Notes under the pieces: model-generated
The model's database searches: none
What the model saw: only the letters and a program-made list of their open reading frames with translations
Told to the model about the DNA's origin: nothing
Program-made: the position numbers and the translations under genes
Assembly: GCA_046154695.1 (NCBI GenBank)
Contig: JBJXFI010000313.1
Span: forward strand, 1 to 56,187
Source of the DNA: DALYLB01 sp046154695
GTDB taxonomy: Bacteria > Acidobacteriota > Blastocatellia > RBC074
DNA: 56,187 nt
Direction: 5' to 3'
Shown here: positions 16,446 through 27,418 of the stretch, piece after piece
How the letters are laid out: every line of letters starts with the position of its first letter
Numbering within the stretch: the first letter of the stretch is position 1

Positions 16446-18953
16446 TCAGTGATTGAAGAGGAACTCCTTGCTATTGAGCAAGGCCCAAAGCAAATCCTCA
16501 TACCCTTCGCGCGGCGAGGGAGCCTGGCTGATGCCCTGCTGCGCCAGTTGCGCCTCTTCATTTTTGGGGAAACGCGACAACGTTCCCAGATACAGCTCTT
16601 CGATAATCTCGCGGCTGCTCTTCCCCGATTTGATGAGCCTCTCGATCAAGCCGTTCTCGGCCCGGATCTTTTGATTGAGGGTGTCGCCGCTGACGAAATG
16701 CATGATCTGCATCACGCTGGTCGTCTGCTTGCGCTCGCAAACAGTCTCGCGAGTGGCCCGGTCGAAGACATCCAGGAAATAGGAGGGAACCTTCGGGTCG
16801 GGCAGTTGGGCGGCCCGCGTCCCGAGATGGAAGCCCGGAAACTTCTCCGGCACCCCGGTCACCCGGCAGATCCCGTCGAGCAATTCCTCGGCGTTGAGCC
16901 GTTTGAGATAAAAGCGCGAGTGGAACTGCTTGTCCTCCTTGTTCGTTCCGTTCGGCTCCGCGGAGAGTTGATAGACCCGCGCTCCCGCGATCATCCGGAA
17001 GAGGTGCTTAAGATCGTACTTGTGCCGGATGAAATCCTCGGCCAGCGCGGCGAGCAGCGCCTCGTTGGTCGGCGGGTTCGTCACGCGGAAATCATCCACG
17101 GGCTCGACCAGACCGCGCCCCATGAAATGTTTCCAGAGGCGGTTGACGATGGCCCTGGCGAAGAAGGGATTCGTCGGCGCGGTCATCCAGTCCGCCAGGA
17201 CTTCCCTGCGGTCCCGGCCCGGCTCCACCTTGACCGGCTGGCCGCCGAGGAATTCCGGCGCAACCGGCTGCTTGTTCTTCGGATGCGTCAACTCCCGCCC
17301 GATATCGAGGTACAACACGCGTTCATTTTGCCGAATGCGATTTTTATGGCGCACCTGCGAGAAGAAGGCGGCCATGCCTAAAAAGTCGTCCTGTTTCCAT
17401 TTTTCGAAGGGATGGTCGTGGCAGCGGGCACATTCCAGACTGACGCCGAGGAACACCTGGCTCGTCGTCGTCGCCATCTCCTCAGCCTTCTTCATCAGCG
17501 GATAGTAGCCGGTCGGCGCAACCTCGTAGAGCCCGCCCGTGGCGGTGATGAGGTCTCTGGCAAACTGATCGTAAGGCAGGTTCCGCGCCATCGCCTCGCG
17601 CAGCCACTGTTGGAAGAAGAAGGTTCCTTTCTCGTAAAGAAACTGCCGCGAATTCGAGAGCCTGTCACTCCAGTAAAGGCCCCAGAAATCCGCGTATTCC
17701 GGCCTCTCGAGCAGCTCATCAACAATTCGCGCTCGCTTATTCGGGTCTCGGCTGGCCAAAAATTTCCGCGCTTCCTCCGCCGTCGGCAACACCCCGATCA
17801 GGTCGAGGTGCGCGCGGCGCAGGAATTCCTCATCCGCGCATAGCTCGGAAGGAACGATGTTAAGCCGCCTGAGCTTGCCAAAAACAAGCTCGTCGATGAA
17901 GTTATGCCGCGGCACGCTCGGGTAACTGCGCACCGGGGGGCTGAGCACCACGCCAACATTCGCGGCTGTCACCTGGTCCAGAGAGCGTACGAGGATGGCC
18001 GCTTCTCCGCTGAGCCTGGCCGCGACCAGCCCGTCAGCCGAGACTGTGGCGATCGAGTCATCGTTCGACTGATAGCGCACCTTGCGGGTGACATCGGCCG
18101 TCGTGCCGTCGGCGTAGTGAGCCAGGACGACCAATTGCTGCATCGCGTCCGCGCTCAAGAGAACCCGCTCCCGTGGAATGACCTCGAGGCGAACCATCTT
18201 TGATTCGTTGGCGCCGCCCGCCGGCGCACCGGATTCGATCCACTCTTTGAGCGTCTGATATTCGAGAGAATCAGGCGCAAACCGTTTTCCCCCGCCGTGG
18301 CGAACGCTCTCGGTGGGTTTGAGCAGGATGAGGCTTCTGGCGGGCTCGGCGCGATTGATTCTCCGTCCCTCAAACGCCTCAACCACTGCCTTGTAATCGG
18401 CTTCCGGCTCATAGCCGAAGAGCGAGAGCTTGAACCCGCCCTGGCCGTTGAGCGCGCCGTGGCAATTGGTATTGCTGCACCCCATTCGGGCGAAGATCGG
18501 CGCAATGTCGTTGACGAAGCTGATGACGCGCTTTTGGTCCGCAAACTGGACGCGAACAGCCTGGCGCGCGCCGAGGCGCCCCACTTTTGCAGTGATCCAG
18601 GCCATGCCGTTTTTGATCGCCTTAACCGTCCCGCCCGTGTCAACCGTCGCTACCGCCGGGTCGCTCGATTTGAAAGAGGCCTGGCGGGTCAGGTCCCGCA
18701 AACTTCCATCAGAATACTCTCCGGTGACGATCAGCGTCTGAGTGAGGTGCGCGCCGAAGATGAGCGGGTTTGGCGGCTCCAGCACGACGCGCACCAGAGT
18801 AGCGCCGCGCTCGCCGGCGGGTCTTTGCCCTATGGCTCCGGTGCCGGGCATCATCTGGCTGAAAGCTCCGAGGGAGGCTGCCAGCAGGATCACCCTCTTT
18901 GCCAGGCGTGCGACGCCCTTCCCGTTCGTTTTGCTTACCCAATGCCGCTGCAT
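16446..18953 (-). CDS. Exported DUF1549/DUF1553 protein with Ig-like and cytochrome-like motifs
   Basis: An 835-residue protein. After a signal peptide (about residues 18-40) come a BIG2-type Ig-like module (about 55-135), a cytochrome-c-like segment with CSNTNCHG (C-x4-C-H) near residue 160 and a second Ig-like module around 250-330. DUF1549 (about 350-560) includes CARCHDHPFEKW, a CxxCH motif, and DUF1553 fills about 580-830. Such proteins are abundant in Planctomycetes, Verrucomicrobia and some Acidobacteria. Haem binding is possible but not proven, since the first motif has non-standard spacing. It is the middle gene of an operon with the PPC protein upstream (81-bp gap) and DUF1501 downstream. 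Confidence 0.9.
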   Translation of the reverse strand: MQRHWVSKTNGKGVARLAKRVILLAASLGAFSQMMPGTGAIGQRPAGERGATLVRVVLEPPNPLIFGAHLTQTLIVTGEYSDGSLRDLTRQASFKSSDPAVATVDTGGTVKAIKNGMAWITAKVGRLGARQAVRVQFADQKRVISFVNDIAPIFARMGCSNTNCHGALNGQGGFKLSLFGYEPEADYKAVVEAFEGRRINRAEPARSLILLKPTESVRHGGGKRFAPDSLEYQTLKEWIESGAPAGGANESKMVRLEVIPRERVLLSADAMQQLVVLAHYADGTTADVTRKVRYQSNDDSIATVSADGLVAARLSGEAAILVRSLDQVTAANVGVVLSPPVRSYPSVPRHNFIDELVFGKLRRLNIVPSELCADEEFLRRAHLDLIGVLPTAEEARKFLASRDPNKRARIVDELLERPEYADFWGLYWSDRLSNSRQFLYEKGTFFFQQWLREAMARNLPYDQFARDLITATGGLYEVAPTGYYPLMKKAEEMATTTSQVFLGVSLECARCHDHPFEKWKQDDFLGMAAFFSQVRHKNRIRQNERVLYLDIGRELTHPKNKQPVAPEFLGGQPVKVEPGRDRREVLADWMTAPTNPFFARAIVNRLWKHFMGRGLVEPVDDFRVTNPPTNEALLAALAEDFIRHKYDLKHLFRMIAGARVYQLSAEPNGTNKEDKQFHSRFYLKRLNAEELLDGICRVTGVPEKFPGFHLGTRAAQLPDPKVPSYFLDVFDRATRETVCERKQTTSVMQIMHFVSGDTLNQKIRAENGLIERLIKSGKSSREIIEELYLGTLSRFPKNEEAQLAQQGISQAPSPREGYEDLLWALLNSKEFLFNH

Positions 18954-19034
18954 TTTGAATCGCCTCTTTACCGGTATGGTCGGGAATACTGTCAGGTTTA
19001 GCGGGGGACAGCTTATCGGCTCTCAATGGCGTTT

Positions 19035-21164
19035 TCAATCAATTTTCAGAGTAATCCTGGGAGCTTGCTCAATCTCCAGGCGATCGCCGACTCTGGCCTG
19101 ACCCACAATCGCCACGTTTAGGTATCGGCCAACTTTGGCCGCCTCATTCGCTTTGAGCTTAACTACCGCATGGTTCCCGTCATCGCCGATCTCGACCTCT
19201 TCGGCCGTGACGCCTGGGGGTAGATTTTCGACCACGAGGGCAATCGCCGCTTTGAATCCCTCCCGCCGCTTCGCCGTTACCGTGAACTCCGCGCTGCCGC
19301 CGCGAACCAGCGGCACCTGCGTGGCGCCGGCTTCGAGATTGAAATGAACCGGCTCCGTGATCGCCAATGGCACTTCGACAACCTGGGCGGTGGTAAACCC
19401 CGGCCCAATGCCGGAGACTCTCACCTGCGTCTTAGCTATTTGGGCCATTTGGGCCATTTGGGCCATTTGGGCCAATTGCCCGACACCCTGACCGTTGATC
19501 TTCGCCTCTCCAACAACTTTGATGGGGAATACCTCAGGGACAGCTCCGCTTTCGCATTTCAAGGGAATCGAGGTTTGCGTCTCCCCTTTTTTAATCACCG
19601 CCGGGCTGGCGGTGATCGTCTTCGGCAGTCCCAGGACATTCAGCGCAATCTCCCCGTCGAATTCTTCCCATCGCCTGGCGGTGATCTTCAGCGTCCCGGC
19701 GCCGCCTCGCTCGACAATCGGCCGATCCGTATCGAAACTGAGGGAGAAACCCGGCGCGGGCTTTCTGATGGTCAGCCGGTATCCGTAGTCCGGGCCGCCG
19801 AGCCGCGACAGGTCGCGAATCGCCAGAGAATAATCGCCCGCTTCTTTGAAAGAAAATTCCAGCCTCGCGTCACGGTTGAGCCGGTTGCCCGGGTCCGCGT
19901 CATCATTGTTCGCCAGCTCGCCGCCTTTATCGTTGTAGAGAGTCAGGTGCGCGTCCAGGGGCGAGCCCAGCTCTTCCGCTTTCACCTCGAAGACCAGTTT
20001 CTCGCCCGCTCCGGCCGTGAAGGCAAACTGATCCATCTCGCCTCTTCTCTCGATCCGGCCATTGATCGTCGCCGGAATGGCTGTGCGCCGCATTTTGCCG
20101 GGCGCAACGTTCGGCTCCGCCTCGAGCGATTCCGGCAGATTGCCGACGAGGAACTTGACCGGGTTAGACCATCCGGCCCTGGTCCACAGGCGCAAGTGAT
20201 AGACGCCGAGTGAGGCGTCTTTGGCGACGTTCACCCGAACGGTCGCCGCATCCGCGGTGGAGTTGAAGGCGGCAACCTCCAGCCCCTGACCCATGCCGTG
20301 CTCGACCTCGATCCGCTCCGCTCCAGAGAGCATCTGCCCGCGCAGCAACAGCTCAGGAGAAGTCCCCTGCTGCGCGCCCAGAGGGAAAACCGAAGCGAGA
20401 TAAGGTCCCGGCCTGATCGTCAACTGGTACGCGAAATCAGGGCTGCCCCGGCCGTCCAGCGGCCTGATCACCAGGAAGTATTCTCCGGCTTCCTTGAAGG
20501 TGAAACTGATGAACGGATCCCAGAGAAAGTGATCCTCACTATGCCTGACAATGTTTCCGCGCGCGTCGAGCAGCGTCAGGGCCAGATCGCCGCCCGACCC
20601 GTTCCTCGCGGCCAGCAGGTCGAAGATCAGGCCCTCTCCGGCCTCGGCTTTGAGGAGATACATATCAATGTCCTCATCCTCCGCCATACGAGCATTGATC
20701 GTCACCGGCGCCTGGATCCGGTTGGCCTTCTCGAACGTATCGTTTGGCTCAGCCTCTTCTGTTTCGAGCAGATCCCCGACCCTGAAGATCATCAGGTTCG
20801 AGCTGCCGCGAGGCGTGACAAGGCGAAAATAGTGGGGACCGATGGAGGCCTGCGTGGAAACCTCAAGCATGACCCGTACCCGGGTGGTCGCGGTCTTGAG
20901 CAGGCGAGCCGACACGCCGGGCTCGCTAAAAATGATCCTCGTCGTCCCGGAAAGGTTCTGGCCGTTGATGGCAACTTCCAAATGAGAGCCACCGCGCGCG
21001 CCTTGCGGGAAGACCGAGCTGATCTGCGGCGGGTTGTTCTTCACCTCATCTTTGGCGGCGACCCGGCTCTCGTTGTTTCCCATAAAGAGAGCCAGGAGAA
21101 GCACAAAGTAAGCGTGCCGGACAGGGGTGCGAATATGAAAACGTTGGGTGACTGTTTCTCTCAT
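19035..21164 (-). CDS. Exported protein with PPC domains and IPT/Ig-like modules
   Basis: A 709-residue secreted protein, first gene of the PPC - DUF1549/1553 - DUF1501 operon. A signal peptide (about 14-36) leads into an IPT/TIG-like module (PPQISSVFPQGARGGSHLEV). Two pre-peptidase C-terminal (PPC) domains follow, each opened by an EAEPN motif and closed by FKEAGEYFLVIR or FKEAGDYSLAIR, with further beta modules to the end. PPC domains are carbohydrate- or protein-binding accessories in secreted enzymes. Around residues 563-576 the 9-nt DNA repeat at 19437-19476 encodes a LAQMAQMAQMAQIAK run in a linker, which probably does not disturb the folded modules. Confidence 0.88.
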   Translation of the reverse strand: MRETVTQRFHIRTPVRHAYFVLLLALFMGNNESRVAAKDEVKNNPPQISSVFPQGARGGSHLEVAINGQNLSGTTRIIFSEPGVSARLLKTATTRVRVMLEVSTQASIGPHYFRLVTPRGSSNLMIFRVGDLLETEEAEPNDTFEKANRIQAPVTINARMAEDEDIDMYLLKAEAGEGLIFDLLAARNGSGGDLALTLLDARGNIVRHSEDHFLWDPFISFTFKEAGEYFLVIRPLDGRGSPDFAYQLTIRPGPYLASVFPLGAQQGTSPELLLRGQMLSGAERIEVEHGMGQGLEVAAFNSTADAATVRVNVAKDASLGVYHLRLWTRAGWSNPVKFLVGNLPESLEAEPNVAPGKMRRTAIPATINGRIERRGEMDQFAFTAGAGEKLVFEVKAEELGSPLDAHLTLYNDKGGELANNDDADPGNRLNRDARLEFSFKEAGDYSLAIRDLSRLGGPDYGYRLTIRKPAPGFSLSFDTDRPIVERGGAGTLKITARRWEEFDGEIALNVLGLPKTITASPAVIKKGETQTSIPLKCESGAVPEVFPIKVVGEAKINGQGVGQLAQMAQMAQMAQIAKTQVRVSGIGPGFTTAQVVEVPLAITEPVHFNLEAGATQVPLVRGGSAEFTVTAKRREGFKAAIALVVENLPPGVTAEEVEIGDDGNHAVVKLKANEAAKVGRYLNVAIVGQARVGDRLEIEQAPRITLKID
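19437..19476. repeat. In-frame 9-bp tandem repeat inside the PPC gene
   Basis: About four copies of GGGCCATTT on the plus strand, giving a repeated Ala-Gln-Met triplet in the encoded protein. The 9-nt period keeps the frame. It is one of several loci in the window with different sequence but the same period. Confidence 0.85.
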
Positions 21165-21358
21165 GGTTTCTCGATGATGGTGTCTTTGAATGCGCCTGTT
21201 AACGATTTTCAGCGATTACTATGGCCCGCGCAAGCTTGATCCGGGCTTTACTTTAATGGAGGGGTGTGCGTATGTTTCTTCGGAACGCAAAAACGAGCTG
21301 ACTGTCAAAAGTGAAAGTATCTCACATTTGATCGCACACGTTTCGAAAGGCAGGCAGG

Positions 21359-22303
21359 ATGTTCAGAAGGATTCTCCGCTGGATTGCCATCGGGTTGCTC
21401 GCGGCCTTGATTCTCGCTTCGGCGGCATACCTTCGGGATATGAACCGGGCCTATGAGCGAATCCGTGGAAAGAGCACGGTCATCTCTTCGTCCTATGGGA
21501 ATATCGAGTACAGCGAAGGCGGGGCAGGCCCTCCCGTTCTGGTGATCCATGGAAGCGGCGGCGGTTTCGATCAGGGCGAGCTCCTGGCGCAGGCGGTGCT
21601 GGGGGAACAATTCCGCTGGATTACGCCTTCGCGCTTCGGCTATCTGCGCTCGACCTTCCGCGAGGGCGCCACGTTTGACGACCAGGCGCATGCTTACGCG
21701 TATTTGCTCGACCATCTGGGCGTCGAAAAAGTCGCGGTCGTCGCCCTGTCTCATGGCGGCCCATCGGCGCTCCTTTTCGCCGTATTGCACCCCGAACGGG
21801 TATCCTCGCTGACCCTCATTTCCTGCGGTGTCGCCTCCTCATCCGCGCAAGACCAGGCGCATGCGAATCAGAAAGGCGAAAGGCTGGTGGCGATCTTCAA
21901 GTATGACCCGCTTTACTGGGGCGTCAGCAGGCTGTTCAGGAAGCAATTAATGGAGTTGATGGGAGCCAGCGACGAGGTGATCGCCGGTCTTACGCCCGAA
22001 CAGCAGAGCCTGGTCGACCGGATGATTGATTACATGAATCCGGTCGCGCCGCGATCCGCCGGCGCGGCGTTTGACAACAAAGCAGCGATGCCGAATGAGC
22101 GGATTGCCGCGGTTCGCGCTCCGACCATGATCTTCCACGCCACGGACGATATGCTGCAGCTCTACCACAATGCCGAGTTCGCCGCCGCCGCCATTCCGGG
22201 AGCAAGGTTGAACAAATTCGAGAGAGGGGGCCATCTGCTGATGGCCGTCGAGCAGGCGCCTATCCGCACCGCCGCCCGGAAGTTCATCCTCGACCACGAT
22301 TAG
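21359..22303 (+). CDS. Membrane-anchored or exported alpha/beta hydrolase
   Basis: A 314-residue protein with an N-terminal hydrophobic helix (about residues 7-24, uncleaved anchor or signal) and a standard alpha/beta hydrolase domain. The oxyanion region is VLVIHGSGGGFDQGELLA, the nucleophile elbow is ALSHGG (Ser with Ala in place of the first Gly of GxSxG), the acid is in HATDDML and the His in ERGGHLLM. A lid-like helical insertion sits around 185-235. The family covers esterases, lipases, epoxide hydrolases and dehalogenases; the substrate is not predictable. A GAAAGGCAGG sequence precedes the start. It converges with the PhyH gene downstream. Confidence 0.87.
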   Translation: MFRRILRWIAIGLLAALILASAAYLRDMNRAYERIRGKSTVISSSYGNIEYSEGGAGPPVLVIHGSGGGFDQGELLAQAVLGEQFRWITPSRFGYLRSTFREGATFDDQAHAYAYLLDHLGVEKVAVVALSHGGPSALLFAVLHPERVSSLTLISCGVASSSAQDQAHANQKGERLVAIFKYDPLYWGVSRLFRKQLMELMGASDEVIAGLTPEQQSLVDRMIDYMNPVAPRSAGAAFDNKAAMPNERIAAVRAPTMIFHATDDMLQLYHNAEFAAAAIPGARLNKFERGGHLLMAVEQAPIRTAARKFILDHD

Positions 22304-22361
22304 GCCGAAGCAGGGCAGCGAATGCCAGTGCGCCCCAATGGAACAATGTGCTATCGCGGCG

Positions 22362-23297
22362 CTACCAATCCCGCAGCCCCAATAATTTCTCTCCCAGCTC
22401 CGTCAACCGTGCGCGGGCATATCTCGTTTGCTCCCAGTGACGGGGATCGCCGGGGAACGCATAGCCTTCCGGAGCAACGCGGTCGCGCCAGGATGTCACG
22501 CGCCACGCGCGCAGTTCGGCATTCTGTTCCCGCGCCGGCATCATCGAAATGTACTGCGCCATTCGCGGCCGATCCGAGCGATTCGGGCGAATCCCGTGCG
22601 GCAGGAGGCTGTTCCATATCAACAGGTCGCCGGCGCGCGCGGGAACTTTGACGATGTCGAAACCCGTGATATCCGGCTGATAGGGGTCGCGGTCGGCGGG
22701 TTGGGTTCGCACCCACTCCGCAAACGCGCGATACAGGTCCGGCACGCATTGAAAGCCGCCCATCTCGACCGTGGCCTCGTTGAGCGCCAATACGCCCTGC
22801 ACATTGGCGGGAATCGGCTCGACGCTCGTGTCAATATCCCAATGAATAAAGCCGGGAAATTCGCCGGGCGCGCGATTCGGCGGATTCAAATTCGCGCGAT
22901 CGATGGCGACCCACAGTTTTTCCGCGCCCCAAATATCCACGAAGGCGTTGTAGACCCGCGGATGCTGGCGGTTATTCCAGAGCGCCTGATGATTGTACAC
23001 TTCGACCATTCCGCTGCCGCGCAGCTCGACCATCTCCATCGGGTGCGCCGGGTTGTTGTGCCACGTCGTCGGATCGCCGGGATCCATCTCCTGAAACTCC
23101 CACAACAATTGGATCACGGCGGCAAGGTTTTCCGGCGGCACGGCGTTCGGCACAATCACATAGCCATTGGTTTGCCAGAATTGCCAGTCGTCCTCGCTCA
23201 ACACGCGCAGCGGCGCGCGATCGGGACGCGAATTGAAGCGCGGCTCATCGCCGGGCGTGAACTTGAGATCGCTGTTTTTGATCTTCTGATGAACCAT
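22362..23297 (-). CDS. PhyH-family Fe(II)/2-oxoglutarate dioxygenase
   Basis: The start at 23297 is set by GAGGAAAAATC immediately upstream; a longer frame upstream is not used. The 311-residue protein is a second phytanoyl-CoA dioxygenase-like enzyme, unlike the one at 8931 outside the core. Iron ligands are visible as His152-x-Asp154 in GFIHWDID and His234 in LLPHGIRPNRS, with Arg residues just after for 2-oxoglutarate. It is transcribed away from a DUF362 gene, with 191 bp between, so the two may share a regulatory region. The natural substrate is unknown; hydroxylation of a secondary metabolite or acyl group is typical of the family. Confidence 0.88.
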   Translation of the reverse strand: MVHQKIKNSDLKFTPGDEPRFNSRPDRAPLRVLSEDDWQFWQTNGYVIVPNAVPPENLAAVIQLLWEFQEMDPGDPTTWHNNPAHPMEMVELRGSGMVEVYNHQALWNNRQHPRVYNAFVDIWGAEKLWVAIDRANLNPPNRAPGEFPGFIHWDIDTSVEPIPANVQGVLALNEATVEMGGFQCVPDLYRAFAEWVRTQPADRDPYQPDITGFDIVKVPARAGDLLIWNSLLPHGIRPNRSDRPRMAQYISMMPAREQNAELRAWRVTSWRDRVAPEGYAFPGDPRHWEQTRYARARLTELGEKLLGLRDW

Positions 23298-23488
23298 GAT
23301 TTTTCCTCGCGAAAGCCGCGAGGGCCGCGATTCGGAATCTGCGGCGCATCGCGCCGGACGCGGCCTTCGTTGACGAATTCCGTAGGCGAAACCGCGCCGC
23401 GACATTGCGGCGGACGAGGATTTCGCCTATATCTCTACTCGATTTCCCACTGATTCGCGGGCAAACATTCATGCGGGGAGGGATTGTT

Positions 23489-24646
23489 ATGGAACGCCGG
23501 GACTTCGTCAAACTGCTGGCTTCGACGCCGCTGGTGAATCGTGATGACGCGCTGGATTGGAAGAAGCGCGCCATCCCGAAACATAAGATCGCCACGCACC
23601 ACAAAAGCGCGGCGGACGCGCTCGGCATGCCCGGCCCGTATCCGGGACAAGTCGTTTCCGTCAAATCGGAGGGAGTCCTGAGCGCGGACGGGAAAGAGAT
23701 CGACGCCGGCATCGTGCGCGAAATGATGGAGCGCGGAATGCGCGCGTTGACAAAGCAGCGGCACACCCTTGATGCGTGGCGGCAGTTCATTCGCCCGGAG
23801 GACATCGTCGGCATCAAGGTCAACGTCGTCGGGCGTCCGTGGTGCGTCTCTTCCCATGCCGTCGTGGCCGAGACGGTGCGCGGCGTGATGGCGGCCGGCG
23901 TGAAGCCGGAGCGGATTTACATCTTCGACCGCTTCCGCGATCAGTTGGACGAAGCGAATTACCGGCCGCACGTGCCGGAAGGCGTCAACTTCCACGCTTC
24001 AGAGCCGGCCAACAACGGCGAAAGCAGCCCGCACTATGACCCGCGCGTTTACCTGGAGGCCGATTTGTTTGGCGAGGACAACACGCGGTCGAATTTGATG
24101 ACGCTGATCTCGCAGCGTCTGACCAAAATCATCAGCATTCCCAATGTGAAGGATCACGGCGCGACGGGTGTGACCGGCTGTTTGAAGAACATCGCGTATG
24201 GCGGCTTTTCCAACGTCGCGCGCACGCATCAAAACGGCTTGACGCATACCTATTGGTTTGTCGGCACGCTGGCGAACATCGAGCCGGTGCGCTCCAGGAC
24301 GGTGCTGCAAATCATGGATGGCTTGCGCGGCGTGTGGCACGCGGGGCCGGGCGCGCGCACGTTGAAGTATGTGTTCTTCCCGAAGACGTTGATGTTCGGC
24401 ACCGATCCCGTGGCCATCGATCGTTTGCTCCTCGACATCGTGGACGACGAACGCAGGCGGCGCGGCGTGATTTCGGTGTGGAATCGGGACGAGGCAACGC
24501 TCGATTTCAACAACGGCCGGAAACGCGACGAAGACCCGAACACGAACATTATCATCCGCGAACCGGGCCACATTGAGTATGCGGGCAGGCTTGGCCTCGG
24601 CCTGCATGAACCGGACCGGATTCGCGTCGAGCAACTCTCCGTTTGA
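23489..24646 (+). CDS. DUF362 protein with a Tat-like leader
   Basis: The ATG at 23489 follows GGGGAGGG by 6 bases, so this start is preferred to the upstream in-frame ATG. The 385-residue product begins MERRDFVKLLAST, a weak twin-arginine-like leader without a long hydrophobic core. It continues as a DUF362 domain: VGIKVNVVGRP, a middle VKDHGATGVTGCLKNIAYG and a C-terminal FGTDPVAIDRLLLDIV. DUF362 proteins often accompany Fe-S proteins, and the function is unknown. It is followed after 55 bp by an enolase-superfamily enzyme on the same strand, so the two are probably co-expressed. Confidence 0.85.
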   Translation: MERRDFVKLLASTPLVNRDDALDWKKRAIPKHKIATHHKSAADALGMPGPYPGQVVSVKSEGVLSADGKEIDAGIVREMMERGMRALTKQRHTLDAWRQFIRPEDIVGIKVNVVGRPWCVSSHAVVAETVRGVMAAGVKPERIYIFDRFRDQLDEANYRPHVPEGVNFHASEPANNGESSPHYDPRVYLEADLFGEDNTRSNLMTLISQRLTKIISIPNVKDHGATGVTGCLKNIAYGGFSNVARTHQNGLTHTYWFVGTLANIEPVRSRTVLQIMDGLRGVWHAGPGARTLKYVFFPKTLMFGTDPVAIDRLLLDIVDDERRRRGVISVWNRDEATLDFNNGRKRDEDPNTNIIIREPGHIEYAGRLGLGLHEPDRIRVEQLSV

Positions 24647-24701
24647 AGCACCGCGTTTAGTATTGCGGCCTGGTTTGAAGCCAACTTTTCAGGAGGACAC
24701 G

Positions 24702-25988
<1,287 letters not shown>

Positions 25989-26088
25989 CCGCACGCGATG
26001 CCTCCAACACCCGGAAGCTGCCGGCGCGGGAAGACGCGAGATAAACCCAGCTAAGCCTTTTATTTAGCGAATCGAACCAGGAATATAA

Positions 26089-26172
<84 letters not shown>

Positions 26173-26195
26173 AAAATCGAGTTGTCGATCGGCCG

Positions 26196-26600
26196 TTACT
26201 TCCCGGAGGAAGCAGCCGGCGAGGGAGAAGATTTGGCGTCCGCATTCGGGCTTTCCGCCGGGGATGCCGCGGCCGAAGGGCTGGGCAGCGCGGCGGGGAC
26301 GGAAGCGGCCGGACTCGGCGCGGTGGGCGTCGTCGGGGCGGCGCCGCCGTCGCGAACGACAGAGCTGGTTCCGAATCCCGGCAGGGAGAAGAGCAGCGCG
26401 AGCATCATGAAAAGGAGGGCCGCGACGACCGTCGCCTTTTCAAGGGGTTTCTGCGCGCCGCGCGGTCCGAAGGCCGTCTGGCTGCCGGAGCCGCCGAAGG
26501 CGGCGGCGACATCGCCTCCCTTGCCCGACTGGAGCAGAATCACCAGAATCAGGAAGATGCAGACCAGAACAAAAATTGTTTTGAGAATGATGAGTAACAA
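26196..26600 (-). CDS. secG: Preprotein translocase subunit SecG
   Basis: A 134-residue membrane protein with two hydrophobic helices (about residues 2-23 and 55-75) separated by the conserved SecG loop LLQSGKGGDVAAAFGGSG. It assists SecYE in protein export across the inner membrane. The tail after about residue 80 is long and rich in Pro, Ala and Ser, as in many Acidobacteria-like and high-GC SecG proteins. The start appears to be a TTG codon at 26600, preceded by AAAGAGA. It lies between tpiA upstream (30 bp) and the tRNA-Leu downstream, an arrangement found in many bacteria. Confidence 0.93.
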   Translation of the reverse strand: MLLIILKTIFVLVCIFLILVILLQSGKGGDVAAAFGGSGSQTAFGPRGAQKPLEKATVVAALLFMMLALLFSLPGFGTSSVVRDGGAAPTTPTAPSPAASVPAALPSPSAAASPAESPNADAKSSPSPAASSGK

Positions 26601-26630
26601 GGTTCTCTTTACCTGCCAGAGTCGATGAGA

Positions 26631-27389
26631 TTATCGGTTATAGCCCACGATGCGCGCGAAGCTGTCGGCTTCGAGACTGGCGCCTCCGACGAGCGCGCCG
26701 TCGATATCGGGCTGGCGCATCAGATCGGAGATGTTGTCGGGCTTCACGCTTCCCCCGTAGAGGATCCGCAGGCCATTCGCGGTCGCGGCATCGAAATGCT
26801 GGTGCAGCCACTGGCGAATGAATGCGTGCATCTGCTGGGCCTGATCGGGGGTCGCGGTGCGTCCGGTGCCGATCGCCCAGACCGGTTCGTAAGCGGCGAT
26901 CATACGCATCAGATCATTGGCTGTCAACTCACGCAAACTCTGTTCCAGTTGCGAGGCGACGACGGCTTCCGCGCGGCCGCCCTCCCGCTCCTCCAGGGTC
27001 TCGCCGATGCACGTGATGGGGGTGAGATTGAAGTGGAGCGCGGCGCGAACCTTGCGATTGACGATCGCATCGGTCTCGCTATAGATCGAGCGGCGCTCGG
27101 AATGGCCGATGATAACGTGCGTGCCGCCGGCGTCGGCGATCATGTCGCCGCTGATCTCGCCGGTGTGGGCGCCGTGTTTGATCTCGGTCGAGAGGTTCTG
27201 GGCCGAGACCCTGATATTCGCGCCTTCCAGGCGATCGGCGACCGGTTTCACCGCCGTGTAGGGCGGCGCGACGACGATCTCGCAGTGATTGGCGTTGGCG
27301 ACCAGCGGTTTGAGCGCGGTGACCATGGCGATCGAGTCGCCGATCGTCTTGAACATCTTCCAGTTGCCGGCAATAACGGGCTTTCGCAT
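26631..27389 (-). CDS. tpiA: Triosephosphate isomerase
   Basis: A 252-residue TIM-barrel enzyme that interconverts dihydroxyacetone phosphate and glyceraldehyde 3-phosphate in glycolysis. Diagnostic motifs are complete: AGNWKM with the substrate-binding Asn/Lys near residues 7-10, GHSERR with the electrophilic His near 95, YEPVWAIGTG with the catalytic Glu near 168, and the phosphate-binding YGGSVKPDN near 212. Length is normal for the family. It follows pgk by 29 bp on the same strand. Confidence 0.97.
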   Translation of the reverse strand: MRKPVIAGNWKMFKTIGDSIAMVTALKPLVANANHCEIVVAPPYTAVKPVADRLEGANIRVSAQNLSTEIKHGAHTGEISGDMIADAGGTHVIIGHSERRSIYSETDAIVNRKVRAALHFNLTPITCIGETLEEREGGRAEAVVASQLEQSLRELTANDLMRMIAAYEPVWAIGTGRTATPDQAQQMHAFIRQWLHQHFDAATANGLRILYGGSVKPDNISDLMRQPDIDGALVGGASLEADSFARIVGYNR

Positions 27390-27418
27390 TCAATTCCTTT
27401 CCGGTTGTCGGTTGATGG